A stretch of DNA of 64,000 nt from Paenibacillus sp. HWE-109 (GCF_022163125.1 NZ_CP091881.1:7145001-7209000), one strand, 5' to 3'; counted from the stretch's first letter, positions 25,998-35,507 are shown. A program made the numbers and translations. The notes: a model not told the origin generated them from the letters alone.

Positions 25998-27300
25998 AAT
26001 GAACTTTTGAGGCAAGCTCCCTTACGAACTCAATACCCTCTATTTGCTCAAAATAGGGCATTTTGAAAATCTAACGAATCCCCGATGTGTTATTCAAGCA
26101 AAATGATCACCATTCCGCCTAAAATTTGCTCGATAACGCCAACTCAGTTCATTAGATCTTCAAAGTAGCCAGTTTTTCGTATATAAGCATCATGCAGTTC
26201 ATTAGAATGACAGCTTGATTGTGCGGGGGCTCGGGGGGTGAGGCTGATGCGCGGGGCCCGAAGACGGCTGGTGTGCGCCGGAAGGCGGCTGTCGCGGGGG
26301 GGGAAAGGCAGAGCGGCGGCACTCAGTTCTGCTGTTCTGCACGGAAAATAGGTGCCACAAGACAATGAACTTTGGAGGCAAGTTCCCTTACGAACTCAAT
26401 ACCCTCTATTTGCTCAAAATAGGGCATTTAAAAAATCTAACGAATCCCCGCTGTGTTATTCAAGCAAAATGATCACCATTCCGCCTAAAATTTGCTCGAT
26501 AACGCCAACTCAGTTCATTAGATCTTCAAAGTAGCCAGTTTTTCGTATATAAGCATCATGCAGTTCATTAGAATGACAGCTTGATTGTGCGGGGGCTCGG
26601 GGGGTGAGGCCGATGCGCGGGGCCCGAAGACGGCTGGTGTGCGCCGGAAGGCGGCTGTCGCGCGGGGGAAAGGCAAAGCGGCGGCACTCAGTTCTGCTGT
26701 TCTGCACGGAAAATAGGTGCCACAAGTCAATGTACTTTTGAGGCAAGTTCCCTTACGAACTCAATACCCTCTATTTGCTCAAAATAGGGCATTTAAAAAA
26801 TCTAACGAATTCCCGCTGTGTTATTCAAGCAAATTGATCACCATTCCGCCTAAAATTTGCTCGATAACGCCAACTCAGTTCATTAGATCTTCAAAGTAGC
26901 CAGTTTCTCGTATATAAGCATCATACAGTTCATTAGAATGACAGCTTGATTGTGCGGGGGCTCGGGGGGTGAGGCTGATGCGCGGGGCCCGAAAGCGGCT
27001 GGTGTGCGCCGGAAGACGGCTGTCGCGCGGGGGGAAGGCAGAGCGGCGGCACTCAGTTCTGCTGTTCTGCACGGAAAATAGGTGCCACAAGGTCAATGTA
27101 CTTTTGAGGCAAGTTCCCTTACGAACTCAATACCCTTTATTTGCTCAAAATAGGGCATTTAAAAAATCTAACGAATCCTCGTTGCGTTATTCAAGCAAAA
27201 TGATCACCATTCCGCCTAAAATTTGCTCGATAACGCCAACTCAGTTCATTAGATCTTCAAAGTAGCCAGTTTTTCGTGTATAAGCATCATACAGTTCATT
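25998..27300. repeat. Array of 365-366-bp tandem repeats (three full copies and a shorter fourth)
   Basis: The unit start AATGAACTTTTGAGGCAAG (AATGTAC in copies 3 and 4) begins at 25998, 26364, 26729 and 27095, giving periods of 366, 365 and 366. Copies differ by only scattered substitutions. Each has a hairpin (CCCTCTATTTGCTCAAAATAGGG), two direct CAGTTCATTAG words 50 bp apart, and a very G-rich core (GCGGGGGCTCGGGGGGTGAG). The fourth copy lacks the core and ends near 27300. On the minus strand each full copy has a 73-78-codon frame ending in NELHDAYIRKTGYFEDLMN, with no ribosome site seen. No real gene is supported in the 1.4 kb. Confidence 0.92.
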
Positions 27301-27340
27301 AATTGACAGATTGTTGCGCAAGGAATCTGCGGTGCACACC

Positions 27341-27388
27341 AAAAACAAAGGAGCTGAGCTATATACAAGCCGCTTAGCTCCCTTTGTT
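27341..27388 (-). terminator. Terminator of the VOC gene, at the edge of the repeat array
   Basis: On the minus strand AACAAAGGGAGCTAAGC pairs with GCTCAGCTCCTTTGTT and runs into TTTTT. It lies 8 bp past the VOC stop codon. A closely related hairpin (GGAGCTAAGC with TACAAGCCGCTTAGCTCC) follows the fifth repeat copy at 63.3 kb. Confidence 0.82.
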
Positions 27389-27395
27389 CAGTTCC

Positions 27396-27764
27396 CTATG
27401 CGCTCGTATCCACTTGGGATACGCCCAATATAATCCCAAACGGGTCTAAGATATAAGCTAGATAGCCCATGCCAGGCATACTCATCTTAGGTACGACTAT
27501 GGTTGCTCCATTCTCTACCGCCGATGCCAGATACGTATCTATTGAGGGTACTTCAATGGAATTGACTGTTCTCGCTGCTCCATCCATCGATTTCAGCAAC
27601 CCGCCATCTATGCCGGCGGTTTCCTCTGACCCTGTTTTAATAAACCAATAATCAAGCGGACCTGGAAACTTCGTGAATTCCCAACCAAAGGTTTGGCTGT
27701 AAAAAACGATCGCAGCTTCGGGATCAGGCACTTGAATTTCGAATCGCAATACGCGATTGCTCAT
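27396..27764 (-). CDS. VOC-family (glyoxalase-like) protein
   Basis: This 122-residue protein is a single vicinal-oxygen-chelate module: RVLRFEIQVPDPEAAIVFYSQTFGWEF at the N-terminus, and YLAYILDPFGIILGVSQ at the C-terminus. The usual metal ligands are not all clear: an E lies in the first strand, and the place of the last glutamate is taken by D/G in LDPFGIILG, so it may not be a metal enzyme. The start at 27764 has AAGGAAG eight bases upstream; a longer frame has no site. It lies 33 bp downstream of the ABC exporter pair and may be cotranscribed. Confidence 0.8.
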   Translation of the reverse strand: MSNRVLRFEIQVPDPEAAIVFYSQTFGWEFTKFPGPLDYWFIKTGSEETAGIDGGLLKSMDGAARTVNSIEVPSIDTYLASAVENGATIVVPKMSMPGMGYLAYILDPFGIILGVSQVDTSA

Positions 27765-27796
27765 GCTCGCCACTTCCTTCCTTTTTCGAAGTATAT

Positions 27797-29560
27797 TCAC
27801 CCCACAACAGCCTCGCCCTTCTGCAGCTGATACATCTTCGCGTAGCGGCCGCCCAGCGCCATCAGCGTGTCATGATTGCCGCGCTCGGCGATCTCGCCGC
27901 GGTGCAGCACAAGAATCTGATCCGCATCGCGGATCGTGGAAAGCCTGTGCGCGATGACGAGCGTCGTCCGCCCTTCGCTGACGACCTTAAGTGCCTGCTG
28001 GATGAGCCCCTCCGTCTCGCTGTCGATGCTCGCTGTCGCCTCATCGAGGATGAGGATCGACGGATCGAACGCGAGCGCTCGCGCGAAGGAGATGAGCTGC
28101 CTTTGGCCGGAGGACAGCGTGCTGCCCCGCTCCACAACCTGCTCATCATAGCCGTTAGGCAGCTGCTCGATGAACGTCGCTGCGCCGACGTCTCGCAGCG
28201 CGCTTTTCACACGATCCAGTGAAATATCTTCCTCATAGAGGCTGACATTGAACTTGATGTCCCCCGCGAATAGGAACGGATCTTGCAGCACGATCCCCAT
28301 ATCCTTGCGCAGCGCCTGCTTCGACATCTGTGTGATGTCGTTGCCGTCTATCGTGATACGGCCCTCAGCAGGCTCGTAGAAACCAAGCAAGAGGTTCATG
28401 ATCGAGCTTTTGCCAGATCCGGTATGCCCGACCAGAGCGACCGTCTCCCCTTTGCGGGCCTCGAATGAAATGTGCTTGAGCACATTCTCCCCTTCTTTAT
28501 AAGCAAAAGTGACGTTATCGAATTTCACGATGCCTTCCGGGCGCGCGGTCCGTTCAACTTTCTCGACGTCCTGACCTTCCATGTCCAGAATCGTGAATAC
28601 TTTATCTGCGGATACAAACGCGCGCTGCGCATTCGTCAATTGATCGAAAATCCCGATAATCGGTTGGAAAATCCGCCCCAAATAATCAATAAACGCATAA
28701 AAGACCCCAAACGAAATCACCGCTTGCAGCGATGCATGGCCAAAATACCAAATGACCATCGCGGTCACTAAGCTCCCAATCGTACCTACAACATTTCGAG
28801 AGGATAGGGCGTAGATGCGGAACTGCTTGACCTGATTCACATAGCGGTCCTTATTCAGGACCTCGAATTCTTCCAACGTCACTTTCTCTCGGCGAAAAGC
28901 TTGAATAATCGGCATCACCACAATCGATTCATTGATCATAGCATTCATATCGCTAAGCCTTGCCCGCATAATGGTGATGAAAATCTTCGAATATTTCAAA
29001 TGTATCCTCATAATCAGCACAAAAATAGGCGGCAGTACTAAGCAAAAAGCGGCCAGCTTCCAATCCAAAATGAATAATGCCACATAAATACCGACCAACT
29101 GCATCATGCTGACGACAAAGGTGGCCATGAAGCTCATGAACAAGTCCCGAACAGCTTCTGTATCGTTGGCAATTCTCGATACCACTTGCCCGATCGGCGT
29201 GTTATCGAAGTAGCGCAAGCTGATTCGCTGAATGTGGCGCATTAAATCCATGCGCATATTCTTGATGATTTGCAGCGCTGTAGATTGCAGCAGATACGCC
29301 TGCGAGTAGTTGCAGACGCTCGCTAAGAGCAGCAGGCCCATATAGAGGCCAATTAGCTTCAAGACAGGTCCCATTTGACTAACGTCAGGCGTGAGATGCT
29401 GATCGATAATGGTTTTGGTTATGTAAGGCCCTGCAAGCTCGGCGCCTACGGCACAACATAGAATAAGCATAGCGCCGATAATTCTGAATTTATAGACGAG
29501 TGCATAAGCAATCAGCCGTCTCGTCGTTGTTGGTTGTTGTGGATGCTGAAGTTGACTCAT
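27797..29560 (-). CDS. yheH: ABC exporter half-transporter, YheH/BmrD-like subunit
   Basis: This 587-residue protein has six membrane segments (to about residue 320) and a C-terminal ATPase with Walker A GHTGSGKSS, signature LSSGQRQL and Walker B ILILDEATASIDS, including the catalytic glutamate. It is the second member of a pair; its partner 24 bp upstream has a degenerate site, so the two should form an asymmetric heterodimer that expels drugs or peptides. B. subtilis YheH is longer (about 673 residues), so this subunit lacks part of that protein; the symbol rests on pairing with YheI. AAGGGAGG precedes the ATG. Confidence 0.85.
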   Translation of the reverse strand: MSQLQHPQQPTTTRRLIAYALVYKFRIIGAMLILCCAVGAELAGPYITKTIIDQHLTPDVSQMGPVLKLIGLYMGLLLLASVCNYSQAYLLQSTALQIIKNMRMDLMRHIQRISLRYFDNTPIGQVVSRIANDTEAVRDLFMSFMATFVVSMMQLVGIYVALFILDWKLAAFCLVLPPIFVLIMRIHLKYSKIFITIMRARLSDMNAMINESIVVMPIIQAFRREKVTLEEFEVLNKDRYVNQVKQFRIYALSSRNVVGTIGSLVTAMVIWYFGHASLQAVISFGVFYAFIDYLGRIFQPIIGIFDQLTNAQRAFVSADKVFTILDMEGQDVEKVERTARPEGIVKFDNVTFAYKEGENVLKHISFEARKGETVALVGHTGSGKSSIMNLLLGFYEPAEGRITIDGNDITQMSKQALRKDMGIVLQDPFLFAGDIKFNVSLYEEDISLDRVKSALRDVGAATFIEQLPNGYDEQVVERGSTLSSGQRQLISFARALAFDPSILILDEATASIDSETEGLIQQALKVVSEGRTTLVIAHRLSTIRDADQILVLHRGEIAERGNHDTLMALGGRYAKMYQLQKGEAVVG

Positions 29561-29584
29561 GGCATCCTCCCTTCTTTCGCTTCG

Positions 29585-31327
29585 TTATTCTTCCAGACTC
29601 GCTTCCATCTGTTGGCGTTCCCACTGTTCCCGGTACCAGCCGCCGAACTGCATAAGCTGTTCATGGGTTCCTTCTTCGAGAACCCGTCCTTCATCGAGCA
29701 CCAGAATCCAGTTCGCGTGGCTCACAGCCGATAGGCGGTGCGTCGTGATCAATGTTGTTTTGCCTGCGCGTTCTTGACGGATATGGCCTAGGATGCGATT
29801 CTCCGTTCGAGCATCTACCGCAGACAGCGAATCGTCCAGCAGGAGGATTTCGGAGTTGATAAGCAGGGCTCTGGCAATCGCCAGACGCTGTTTCTGCCCA
29901 CCGGACAGCATCACGCCATTTTCACCGACTATGGTCCCCAGACCTTCCGGCATTTGGCTAATATCCTGTGTAAAAGAAGCCATCTCAATCGCTCGCGCAA
30001 TCTCCTCCGGCGAGGCGTCGTGCTTGCCTAGCGCCACGTTATCACGGATCGATTTGGACAGCAGCAAATGCTCCTGAGGAACATAAGCTACCCAGCCCTT
30101 TACTTGATCCAAAGAGATCTGTTCAATTGATACACCAGAGATGCGCAGCTTATCCGATTCAATCGGAAACTGGCGCAGCAGCTGTTTGAGAAGTGTGCTT
30201 TTGCCACTGCCCGTGCGACCAACGATGCCTAACGTCTGTCCGCGTTCCAGTTGGAAGGAGACATTCGTGAGACTAGGGTGATTAGCCGTCGGATACGTGA
30301 AGCTTAGCCCTTTCATTTCGATACTCTCAGGTTTATGGACGGCGATTGGCTTAGGCACATCAACGATGTCCGCTTGCTGCGTCAAAGCTTTATCCAAACG
30401 GTCTGCCGAGGCGCTTCCGCGCTGAAGAACATTAATAAACTCGCCGAACGAAATCATCGGCCAGATCAGCATACCGAGATAAATATTGAAAGAAATCAGC
30501 TGTCCCAGCGTAATTTCCTGATGAAAGACCAGATAGGAACCATAGCCGATCCCAATCGAATAGCTTAATCCTACAATCAACGTTGTAAGCGGCTGAAAAA
30601 GTGCATTTAACATAGAAACGCGTCTGTTCTTATTCATCACGTCGGACGTCACTTTATCGAACGCCGTTAGATCATGGTCCTCCTGTACATAGGAGCGAAG
30701 AACTCGGATTCCCGAGATCGATTCCAGCGCATGATCATTCATTTGGCCGAAAGAGGCTTGGGCCGCGAGGAAGCGTGTTCGCACGCTTTTGCCGAGCTTA
30801 TTAATAACCAACACCAAAAAAGGCAGTGGAATGAGCGCAGCTAGCATTAATTTGTAACTAATCAGAGAAACCATCGTGATAATGACCACGGAGGCGCCAA
30901 CCAGGGTATGAACAAGCGTCATCACGCCATAACCAGCAGTCTGACCAATCGCCAGTACATCATTCGTAGCCAAAGCCATTAACTGTCCCGTGCTGTTGCG
31001 CTGAAAAAAAGCGGGTGTCATTTTCGTCAAATGCGTTAATAAACGACCCCGAAGCACTTTCTCAATCAGTGCAGAATTGCCGAACAGTGTCGTAATCCAG
31101 ATAAACGCCATCACATACAGCAATAAAGACAGTCCCACAAGCAAAAGCACGGTATGACTCAAACTGGTTTGCGTTAAATCTCCGTTGCGAATATGGTCAA
31201 TGGTATTTCCGATCATTTTAGGAGGAATCGTTGCTAATAAATTAACGCCGATCAAGAGTCCAATAGCCAGCACATAGTATTTCCATCTTTCTTTGAAGAA
31301 CCACTGCAATTTGATCACAAAAGACAA
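29585..31327 (-). CDS. yheI: ABC exporter half-transporter, YheI/BmrC-like subunit
   Basis: This 580-residue half-transporter follows B. subtilis YheI along its length (IPPKMIGNTIDHIRNGDLT, NRRVSMLNALFQPLTTLIVG, GWYREQWERQQMEA at the end). It has six membrane segments, then an ATPase with Walker A GRTGSGKST, signature LSGGQKQR and Walker B ILLLDDSLSAVDA. The aspartate after the Walker B aspartate, in place of glutamate, is the mark of the non-catalytic site in heterodimeric exporters. The TTG at 31327 was chosen because GAGG lies eight bases upstream; a GTG at 31336 overlaps the ribosome site. No attenuating leader peptide was evident upstream. Confidence 0.88.
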   Translation of the reverse strand: MSFVIKLQWFFKERWKYYVLAIGLLIGVNLLATIPPKMIGNTIDHIRNGDLTQTSLSHTVLLLVGLSLLLYVMAFIWITTLFGNSALIEKVLRGRLLTHLTKMTPAFFQRNSTGQLMALATNDVLAIGQTAGYGVMTLVHTLVGASVVIITMVSLISYKLMLAALIPLPFLVLVINKLGKSVRTRFLAAQASFGQMNDHALESISGIRVLRSYVQEDHDLTAFDKVTSDVMNKNRRVSMLNALFQPLTTLIVGLSYSIGIGYGSYLVFHQEITLGQLISFNIYLGMLIWPMISFGEFINVLQRGSASADRLDKALTQQADIVDVPKPIAVHKPESIEMKGLSFTYPTANHPSLTNVSFQLERGQTLGIVGRTGSGKSTLLKQLLRQFPIESDKLRISGVSIEQISLDQVKGWVAYVPQEHLLLSKSIRDNVALGKHDASPEEIARAIEMASFTQDISQMPEGLGTIVGENGVMLSGGQKQRLAIARALLINSEILLLDDSLSAVDARTENRILGHIRQERAGKTTLITTHRLSAVSHANWILVLDEGRVLEEGTHEQLMQFGGWYREQWERQQMEASLEE

Positions 31328-31496
31328 GCTTTCCACCTCTTTCCATATGTGTACTTCCTGATTTTATCGGTTCATCTTGGGGAAGTCTACTACCTATCTC
31401 GTTTTATAACGAATCTTTCCTGCAACATTTCTCAGAATCCCCTCGTTAGAAAGATAGACAACCTACAAAACTTACATACAGGAAGGAATTAAACCA

Positions 31497-32561
31497 ATGA
31501 AATCTACGATGAAAAAAACGCTAGCTGTTCTCTCCCTGACCGCCATGATGACAACAAGTGCTGCTTATGCAGCAACGGATGAAACAGCGCAACCTATATC
31601 CATCATGCCCATCAATGCTCCAATTTCTATAATGCCTATCAACGCGCCAGCTTCCTCCACAATCACTGTTCAAGTAAATGGCGGAGCAATTAATGAACAA
31701 GGTTACCTGAAAGCAACAGCGACAGAGCCCATGCTGCCGCTGCGCGCAGTGACAGAAAAATTAGGCTTCACCCTGACTTGGAACCAAGCAACGATGTCCG
31801 TTGATTTGAATAAAGGCAATGTCTTCACAGCCGTTAAAACAGGCGAAGACCGCTATGCTATTAATAAAATGCTTACAACGCTCGGCACGGCGCCTGAGCT
31901 CGTGGATAACAAGCTTTATGTGCCTGCTTCCTTTGTCAGCAAAGTGCTGCATGGAACGGTGAAAACAGAGGGAACTTCGGTATCCGTAGCGCTGTCTGAA
32001 GACCAAAAGAAAGTGCAAGCAACTGGCGTTATTACGTCCATCCGCACCAATGGCAATGATGCCTCCATTCAAATTCAAGGTGTCAACACAGAAGGTCTCG
32101 TTCTTAATGTAAACAAAGATACAGTGTTTCAAATGTTGGATGGCACGAAGCTTAGTTTGTCCGATCTTCATGTTGGTTTAACCGTTTCTGCTGAACATTC
32201 GATGATCGCAACGCTTAGCTTGCCGCCGCAAACGCCTACGTCCAAAGTCACTGTACTCGACACGGCCAAGCATGCTGGCACCATTGGCACAGCGGGTGTG
32301 GTCGAAGAAGTGCGTACAGATGATAAAGGCAACAAAAGCATTCTGATCAAAGGTAAAGGACTAACAGAAACGGCTCCAGGTGAAGTGGTTCTGCAGTTGA
32401 CCAACGACACCGCTATTGTAGATAAAAACGGGGACAAAGTGGATCAAGCCACACTCGTGAAGGGTGCGAACGTCATCGGGTTCTATGGTCCTGCCTTGAC
32501 GAAAAGCTTGCCGCCGATCGGCAACGCATGGAAAGTCATTGTAGCCGCTAAATCCGAATAA
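31497..32561 (+). CDS. Exported protein with copper amine oxidase N-terminal-like (stalk) domain
   Basis: This 354-residue secreted protein has a signal peptide (MKSTMKKTLAVLSLTAMMTTSAAYA) and a near-perfect direct repeat ISIMPINAP. The stalk domain follows: VQVNGGAINEQGYLKATATEPMLPLRAVTEKLGFTLTWNQ, at about residues 58-160. The C-terminal half (from 175) is beta-rich without a recognised family. Such domains are common in Paenibacillus wall proteins and do not imply oxidase activity or copper binding. A good ribosome site (GGAAGGAATTAAACCA) and a terminator make it a single-gene unit. Confidence 0.85.
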   Translation: MKSTMKKTLAVLSLTAMMTTSAAYAATDETAQPISIMPINAPISIMPINAPASSTITVQVNGGAINEQGYLKATATEPMLPLRAVTEKLGFTLTWNQATMSVDLNKGNVFTAVKTGEDRYAINKMLTTLGTAPELVDNKLYVPASFVSKVLHGTVKTEGTSVSVALSEDQKKVQATGVITSIRTNGNDASIQIQGVNTEGLVLNVNKDTVFQMLDGTKLSLSDLHVGLTVSAEHSMIATLSLPPQTPTSKVTVLDTAKHAGTIGTAGVVEEVRTDDKGNKSILIKGKGLTETAPGEVVLQLTNDTAIVDKNGDKVDQATLVKGANVIGFYGPALTKSLPPIGNAWKVIVAAKSE

Positions 32562-32574
32562 GCATATGATGTGA

Positions 32575-32610
32575 GAAATCTTCCGCGCTTCTGCTGGAAG
32601 ATTTCTTTTT
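32575..32610 (+). terminator. Terminator of the stalk-domain gene
   Basis: GAAATCTTCC pairs perfectly with GGAAGATTTC around an 11-base loop, followed by TTTTT. It begins 13 bp past the stop codon. Confidence 0.9.
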
Positions 32611-32702
32611 GCTATTCTTTGTGCATCCCAAGGTATCACACTGTCCAAATGGCTCGATTTTTGGTACAATAACTGAAAATTCATTCGAATAAGGGGACTC
32701 AT

Positions 32703-34091
32703 ATGGAATACATTAGCACGCGTGGAAAAGTAGAACCCCTCGGCTTTATCGACGCCATCCTGATGGGCTTGGCGAACGACGGTGGTTTGCTTGTACCAAA
32801 AACGATCCCGCAGCTCTCAAAGGAAACACTGCAACAGTGGCAGAATCTGTCCTACTCGGAGTTAGCGCTTGAAATCTTCTCCCTGTACGTAAACAACGAA
32901 ATCCCGCGCGATGAGCTGAAACAGCTTGTTGACGACAGCTATGCGACATTCCGCGACGAAGCGGTAACACCTGTTAAACGTCTGAACGATGGCACGTATG
33001 TGTTGGAACTGTTCCACGGACCTACTTTTGCGTTCAAAGATATTGCCCTGCAATTCCTAGGCAACCTCTACGCCTATGTTTCTCGGAAAACGAACTCCAT
33101 CATCCACATTCTTGGCGCAACATCCGGTGATACCGGCGCTTCGGCCATTGAAGGCGTGCGCGGCAAAGAAGGCATTCGCATCTGCATCCTTCATCCGCAC
33201 CAAAAGGTAAGCCAAGTACAGGAACTGCAAATGACAACGGTTGACGATGCCAACGTGCTGAATCTTGCAGTTGAAGGCACTTTCGATGATTGCCAGCGCA
33301 TCATCAAGGAACTTTTTGCCGATGTAGAGTTCAAGCATCGCTACCATTTGCGTGCGATTAACTCCATCAACATCGCTCGTATTTTGGCGCAAACGGTGTA
33401 TTACTTCTACGCCTACTTCCAATTAGCTAAGAACAATCAAGCCGAGAAGATCAACTTCAGTGTGCCTACAGGGAACTTCGGTGATATTTTTGCCGGATAT
33501 CTGGCTCAGAAGATGGGGCTTCCGATTCATAAACTCATTCTAGCTACGAATGAAAACAATATTCTCGAGCGCTTCGTGCAAGAAGGCGTCTACCAACCAG
33601 GCGCATTCCGCGGCACCTACAGCCCGTCCATGGATATCCAAGTCGCCAGCAACTTTGAGCGCTACTTGTTCTATCTGTACGGTGAGGATGCTCAGGCTGT
33701 TACGGCCATCATGGACCAGTTCAAAGCCGAAGGCCGCGTCATTATCCCTTCCGACAAGCTGCAAGTCGTGCAAGCTGATTTTGCCGCATATGGCGTGCAG
33801 AACGAGGAGTGCTTGGATACCATCAGCACTTACTATGAGAAATATGCGTATCTGCTAGATCCGCATACGGCTTGCGGCGTTGCCGCTGCCGATAAAATCG
33901 TTGCTGACGGCGAAGTCACGGTGGCGCTGTCCACTGCTCATCCCGCTAAATTCGATGAGTCGATCCGTCTGCGTAACATTAAGCAAACCTATCCAGAGCA
34001 AATCCAAGCCCTGTTCGACAAACCCCAATTCCAAACGGTTGTTGGCGGTTCAAACGACGAGATCAAGGATCAGCTCGTGAAATTTTTCTAA
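32703..34091 (+). CDS. thrC: Threonine synthase (long form)
   Basis: This 462-residue pyridoxal-phosphate enzyme converts O-phosphohomoserine to threonine. The PLP lysine is K112 in LFHGPTFAFKDIALQFLG, and the phosphate-binding loop is seen as ATSGDTGASAIEGVRG. Length and sequence fit the longer threonine synthases, not the 350-residue B. subtilis type. A promoter-like TACAAT lies near 32665 and AAGGGGACTCAT precedes the ATG. It stands alone, without hom or thrB nearby, and ends in a bidirectional terminator. Confidence 0.93.
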   Translation: MEYISTRGKVEPLGFIDAILMGLANDGGLLVPKTIPQLSKETLQQWQNLSYSELALEIFSLYVNNEIPRDELKQLVDDSYATFRDEAVTPVKRLNDGTYVLELFHGPTFAFKDIALQFLGNLYAYVSRKTNSIIHILGATSGDTGASAIEGVRGKEGIRICILHPHQKVSQVQELQMTTVDDANVLNLAVEGTFDDCQRIIKELFADVEFKHRYHLRAINSINIARILAQTVYYFYAYFQLAKNNQAEKINFSVPTGNFGDIFAGYLAQKMGLPIHKLILATNENNILERFVQEGVYQPGAFRGTYSPSMDIQVASNFERYLFYLYGEDAQAVTAIMDQFKAEGRVIIPSDKLQVVQADFAAYGVQNEECLDTISTYYEKYAYLLDPHTACGVAAADKIVADGEVTVALSTAHPAKFDESIRLRNIKQTYPEQIQALFDKPQFQTVVGGSNDEIKDQLVKFF

Positions 34092-34099
34092 CTAATAGA

Positions 34100-34140
34100 A
34101 GAGGCTGTCCTCAAGGTTGTATACCTTGGGGACAGCCTCT
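34100..34140. terminator. Bidirectional terminator between thrC and a convergent gene
   Basis: AGAGGCTGTCCTCAAGG pairs with CCTTGGGGACAGCCTCT with one mismatch. It fills the 51 bp between two convergent stop codons. T-runs are poor on both sides, so efficiency is uncertain. Confidence 0.75.
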
Positions 34141-34142
34141 AG

Positions 34143-34799
34143 TTATTTAAACTGCTTAGGGAACTGCTGTATGACGCCTTCCGAGAGGAAATCAGCGAGC
34201 ATAATTAGATGATCCACGCCTTTATCGAACTCAGCAATATCGGCATCCCAGTCCTTTTTCAGCCTCGCCGTCACATCGATCGTGATCATATCCAAATGCT
34301 TATAGAGGATATCCTTGAGCGCTTTCTCTGACCAATAGGGGTTGGCTTTGCTCAGGAATACAGCGAGATCATCCGCGTTGCGATACCACTCTTTATTATA
34401 TTTCTCGAAATCGGCCTTGTTGCTGGTTTTGGCGGCATCCAGCACTTTGCCTGCCAGAAGAATATGCTCCTTCAACAGTTCTGCCAACTGATTGCCGGCC
34501 GCTTCTCCGTAATAAGGCTTGAATGCATTACCAATATCCTGCTGGTTTTTGAGCAGCCTGTTCAGCGTTTTCTCTTGATCCTCGAGACCGGCGATATCGC
34601 TGATAATGTAGTTTCTCGTCCATAGAGCGTGCTCCATCCATAGCTTCCTGAGATCATTCTTGAGATTGACCATCGATTGCGTGTACTTTTGCTTCTTGAT
34701 GACCGCATGCTCGTCCATTTTGGCCTCCGCCTGCATGGGCGCAGCGCTTAAAGCAATTGCAACCGATAACAATGTTAGCTTGAGGAACTTGCCTTGCAT
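34143..34799 (-). CDS. Exported four-helix protein of unknown function
   Basis: This 218-residue protein has a signal peptide (LLSVAIALSAAPMQAEA) and an all-helical body. The conserved-looking words are LRKLWMEHALWTRNYIISDIAGL, LLKNQQDIGNAFKPYYGEAAGNQLAELLKEHI and WYRNADDLAVFLSKANPYW. Proteins of this type are widespread in Bacillus and Paenibacillus without known activity; I recall that some carry misleading enzyme names. AAAAGGAG lies 11 bases before the ATG. Single gene, convergent with thrC. Confidence 0.72.
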   Translation of the reverse strand: MQGKFLKLTLLSVAIALSAAPMQAEAKMDEHAVIKKQKYTQSMVNLKNDLRKLWMEHALWTRNYIISDIAGLEDQEKTLNRLLKNQQDIGNAFKPYYGEAAGNQLAELLKEHILLAGKVLDAAKTSNKADFEKYNKEWYRNADDLAVFLSKANPYWSEKALKDILYKHLDMITIDVTARLKKDWDADIAEFDKGVDHLIMLADFLSEGVIQQFPKQFK

Positions 34800-34988
34800 C
34801 TACATCTTCTCCTTTTAAAGCATGATTTGGTGAACAGTCCGTTTATTGTTAGCGTCTACCAAATTTTCATGCATGAAAAATCAGCCCTCCGACCGATATC
34901 CGTTCTCCCCTAAGTCGGAAGACATGATCTTACTGTCATGCTATTCTTAAAGTAATGAATTACGCGACTATACGAATAGGAGTTGACG

Positions 34989-35507
34989 ATGTTGAACATG
35001 AATCGAAGCGCCTTTCTAGGCCCTATCTTGATTCTTTTAGGTATTTTTATGTTTCTAAAAGGGGAAAACACCTTCTCGACCGGAACGATTTTCGAGTATT
35101 TCTGGCCGACATTGTTCGTCATTCCCGTCGGGATCTTTTTCCATTGGATGTACTTCTTCATCCTGCAGCGCAAAGGAGTAGGCATGCTGGTTCCTGGCGG
35201 CATCGTACTGACAGCTGGGGTCGTTTGCCAGCTCTCCGCCTTGTTCGATATCTGGCATCTCACTTGGCCAGGCTTCATGCTCGCTGTGGCTGTCGGCTTG
35301 TTCGAATTATATTGGTTCGGTGGCCGTAACAAATGGTTGCTCATTCCAATCAACATTTTGACCGTGATGTCCCTGTTGTTTTTCGCCATCTTCTCCATTG
35401 GCACCCTCTTCGGCACCCTGTTCCATAATCAATCGATTATCGCGATTGTCCTCATTATAGCCGGCGGCTTGATGATGATTATGCGCAACCGCCAAAAATC
35501 GTATTAG
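34989..35507 (+). CDS. Membrane protein with LiaI/LiaF-like transmembrane region
   Basis: This 172-residue protein has about five membrane segments: SAFLGPILILLGIFMFLKG is the opening found in LiaI/LiaF-type membrane regions, followed by FWPTLFVIPVGIFFHWMYF, LVPGGIVLTAGVVCQL, FMLAVAVGLFELYWF and two more near the C-terminus. The conserved Trp-Pro in FWPT fits the family. LiaF proteins restrain envelope-stress kinases, but the C-terminal LiaF domain is missing, so function is open. The start at 34989 has TAGGAG seven bases upstream; the TTG at 34983 overlaps it. Confidence 0.72.
   Translation: MLNMNRSAFLGPILILLGIFMFLKGENTFSTGTIFEYFWPTLFVIPVGIFFHWMYFFILQRKGVGMLVPGGIVLTAGVVCQLSALFDIWHLTWPGFMLAVAVGLFELYWFGGRNKWLLIPINILTVMSLLFFAIFSIGTLFGTLFHNQSIIAIVLIIAGGLMMIMRNRQKSY

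Noticed and set aside
26145..26205. Possible CRISPR from CAGTTCATTAG words 50 bp apart
   Set aside because: Only two copies per unit, the spacer is the same in every unit, and no cas genes are present.
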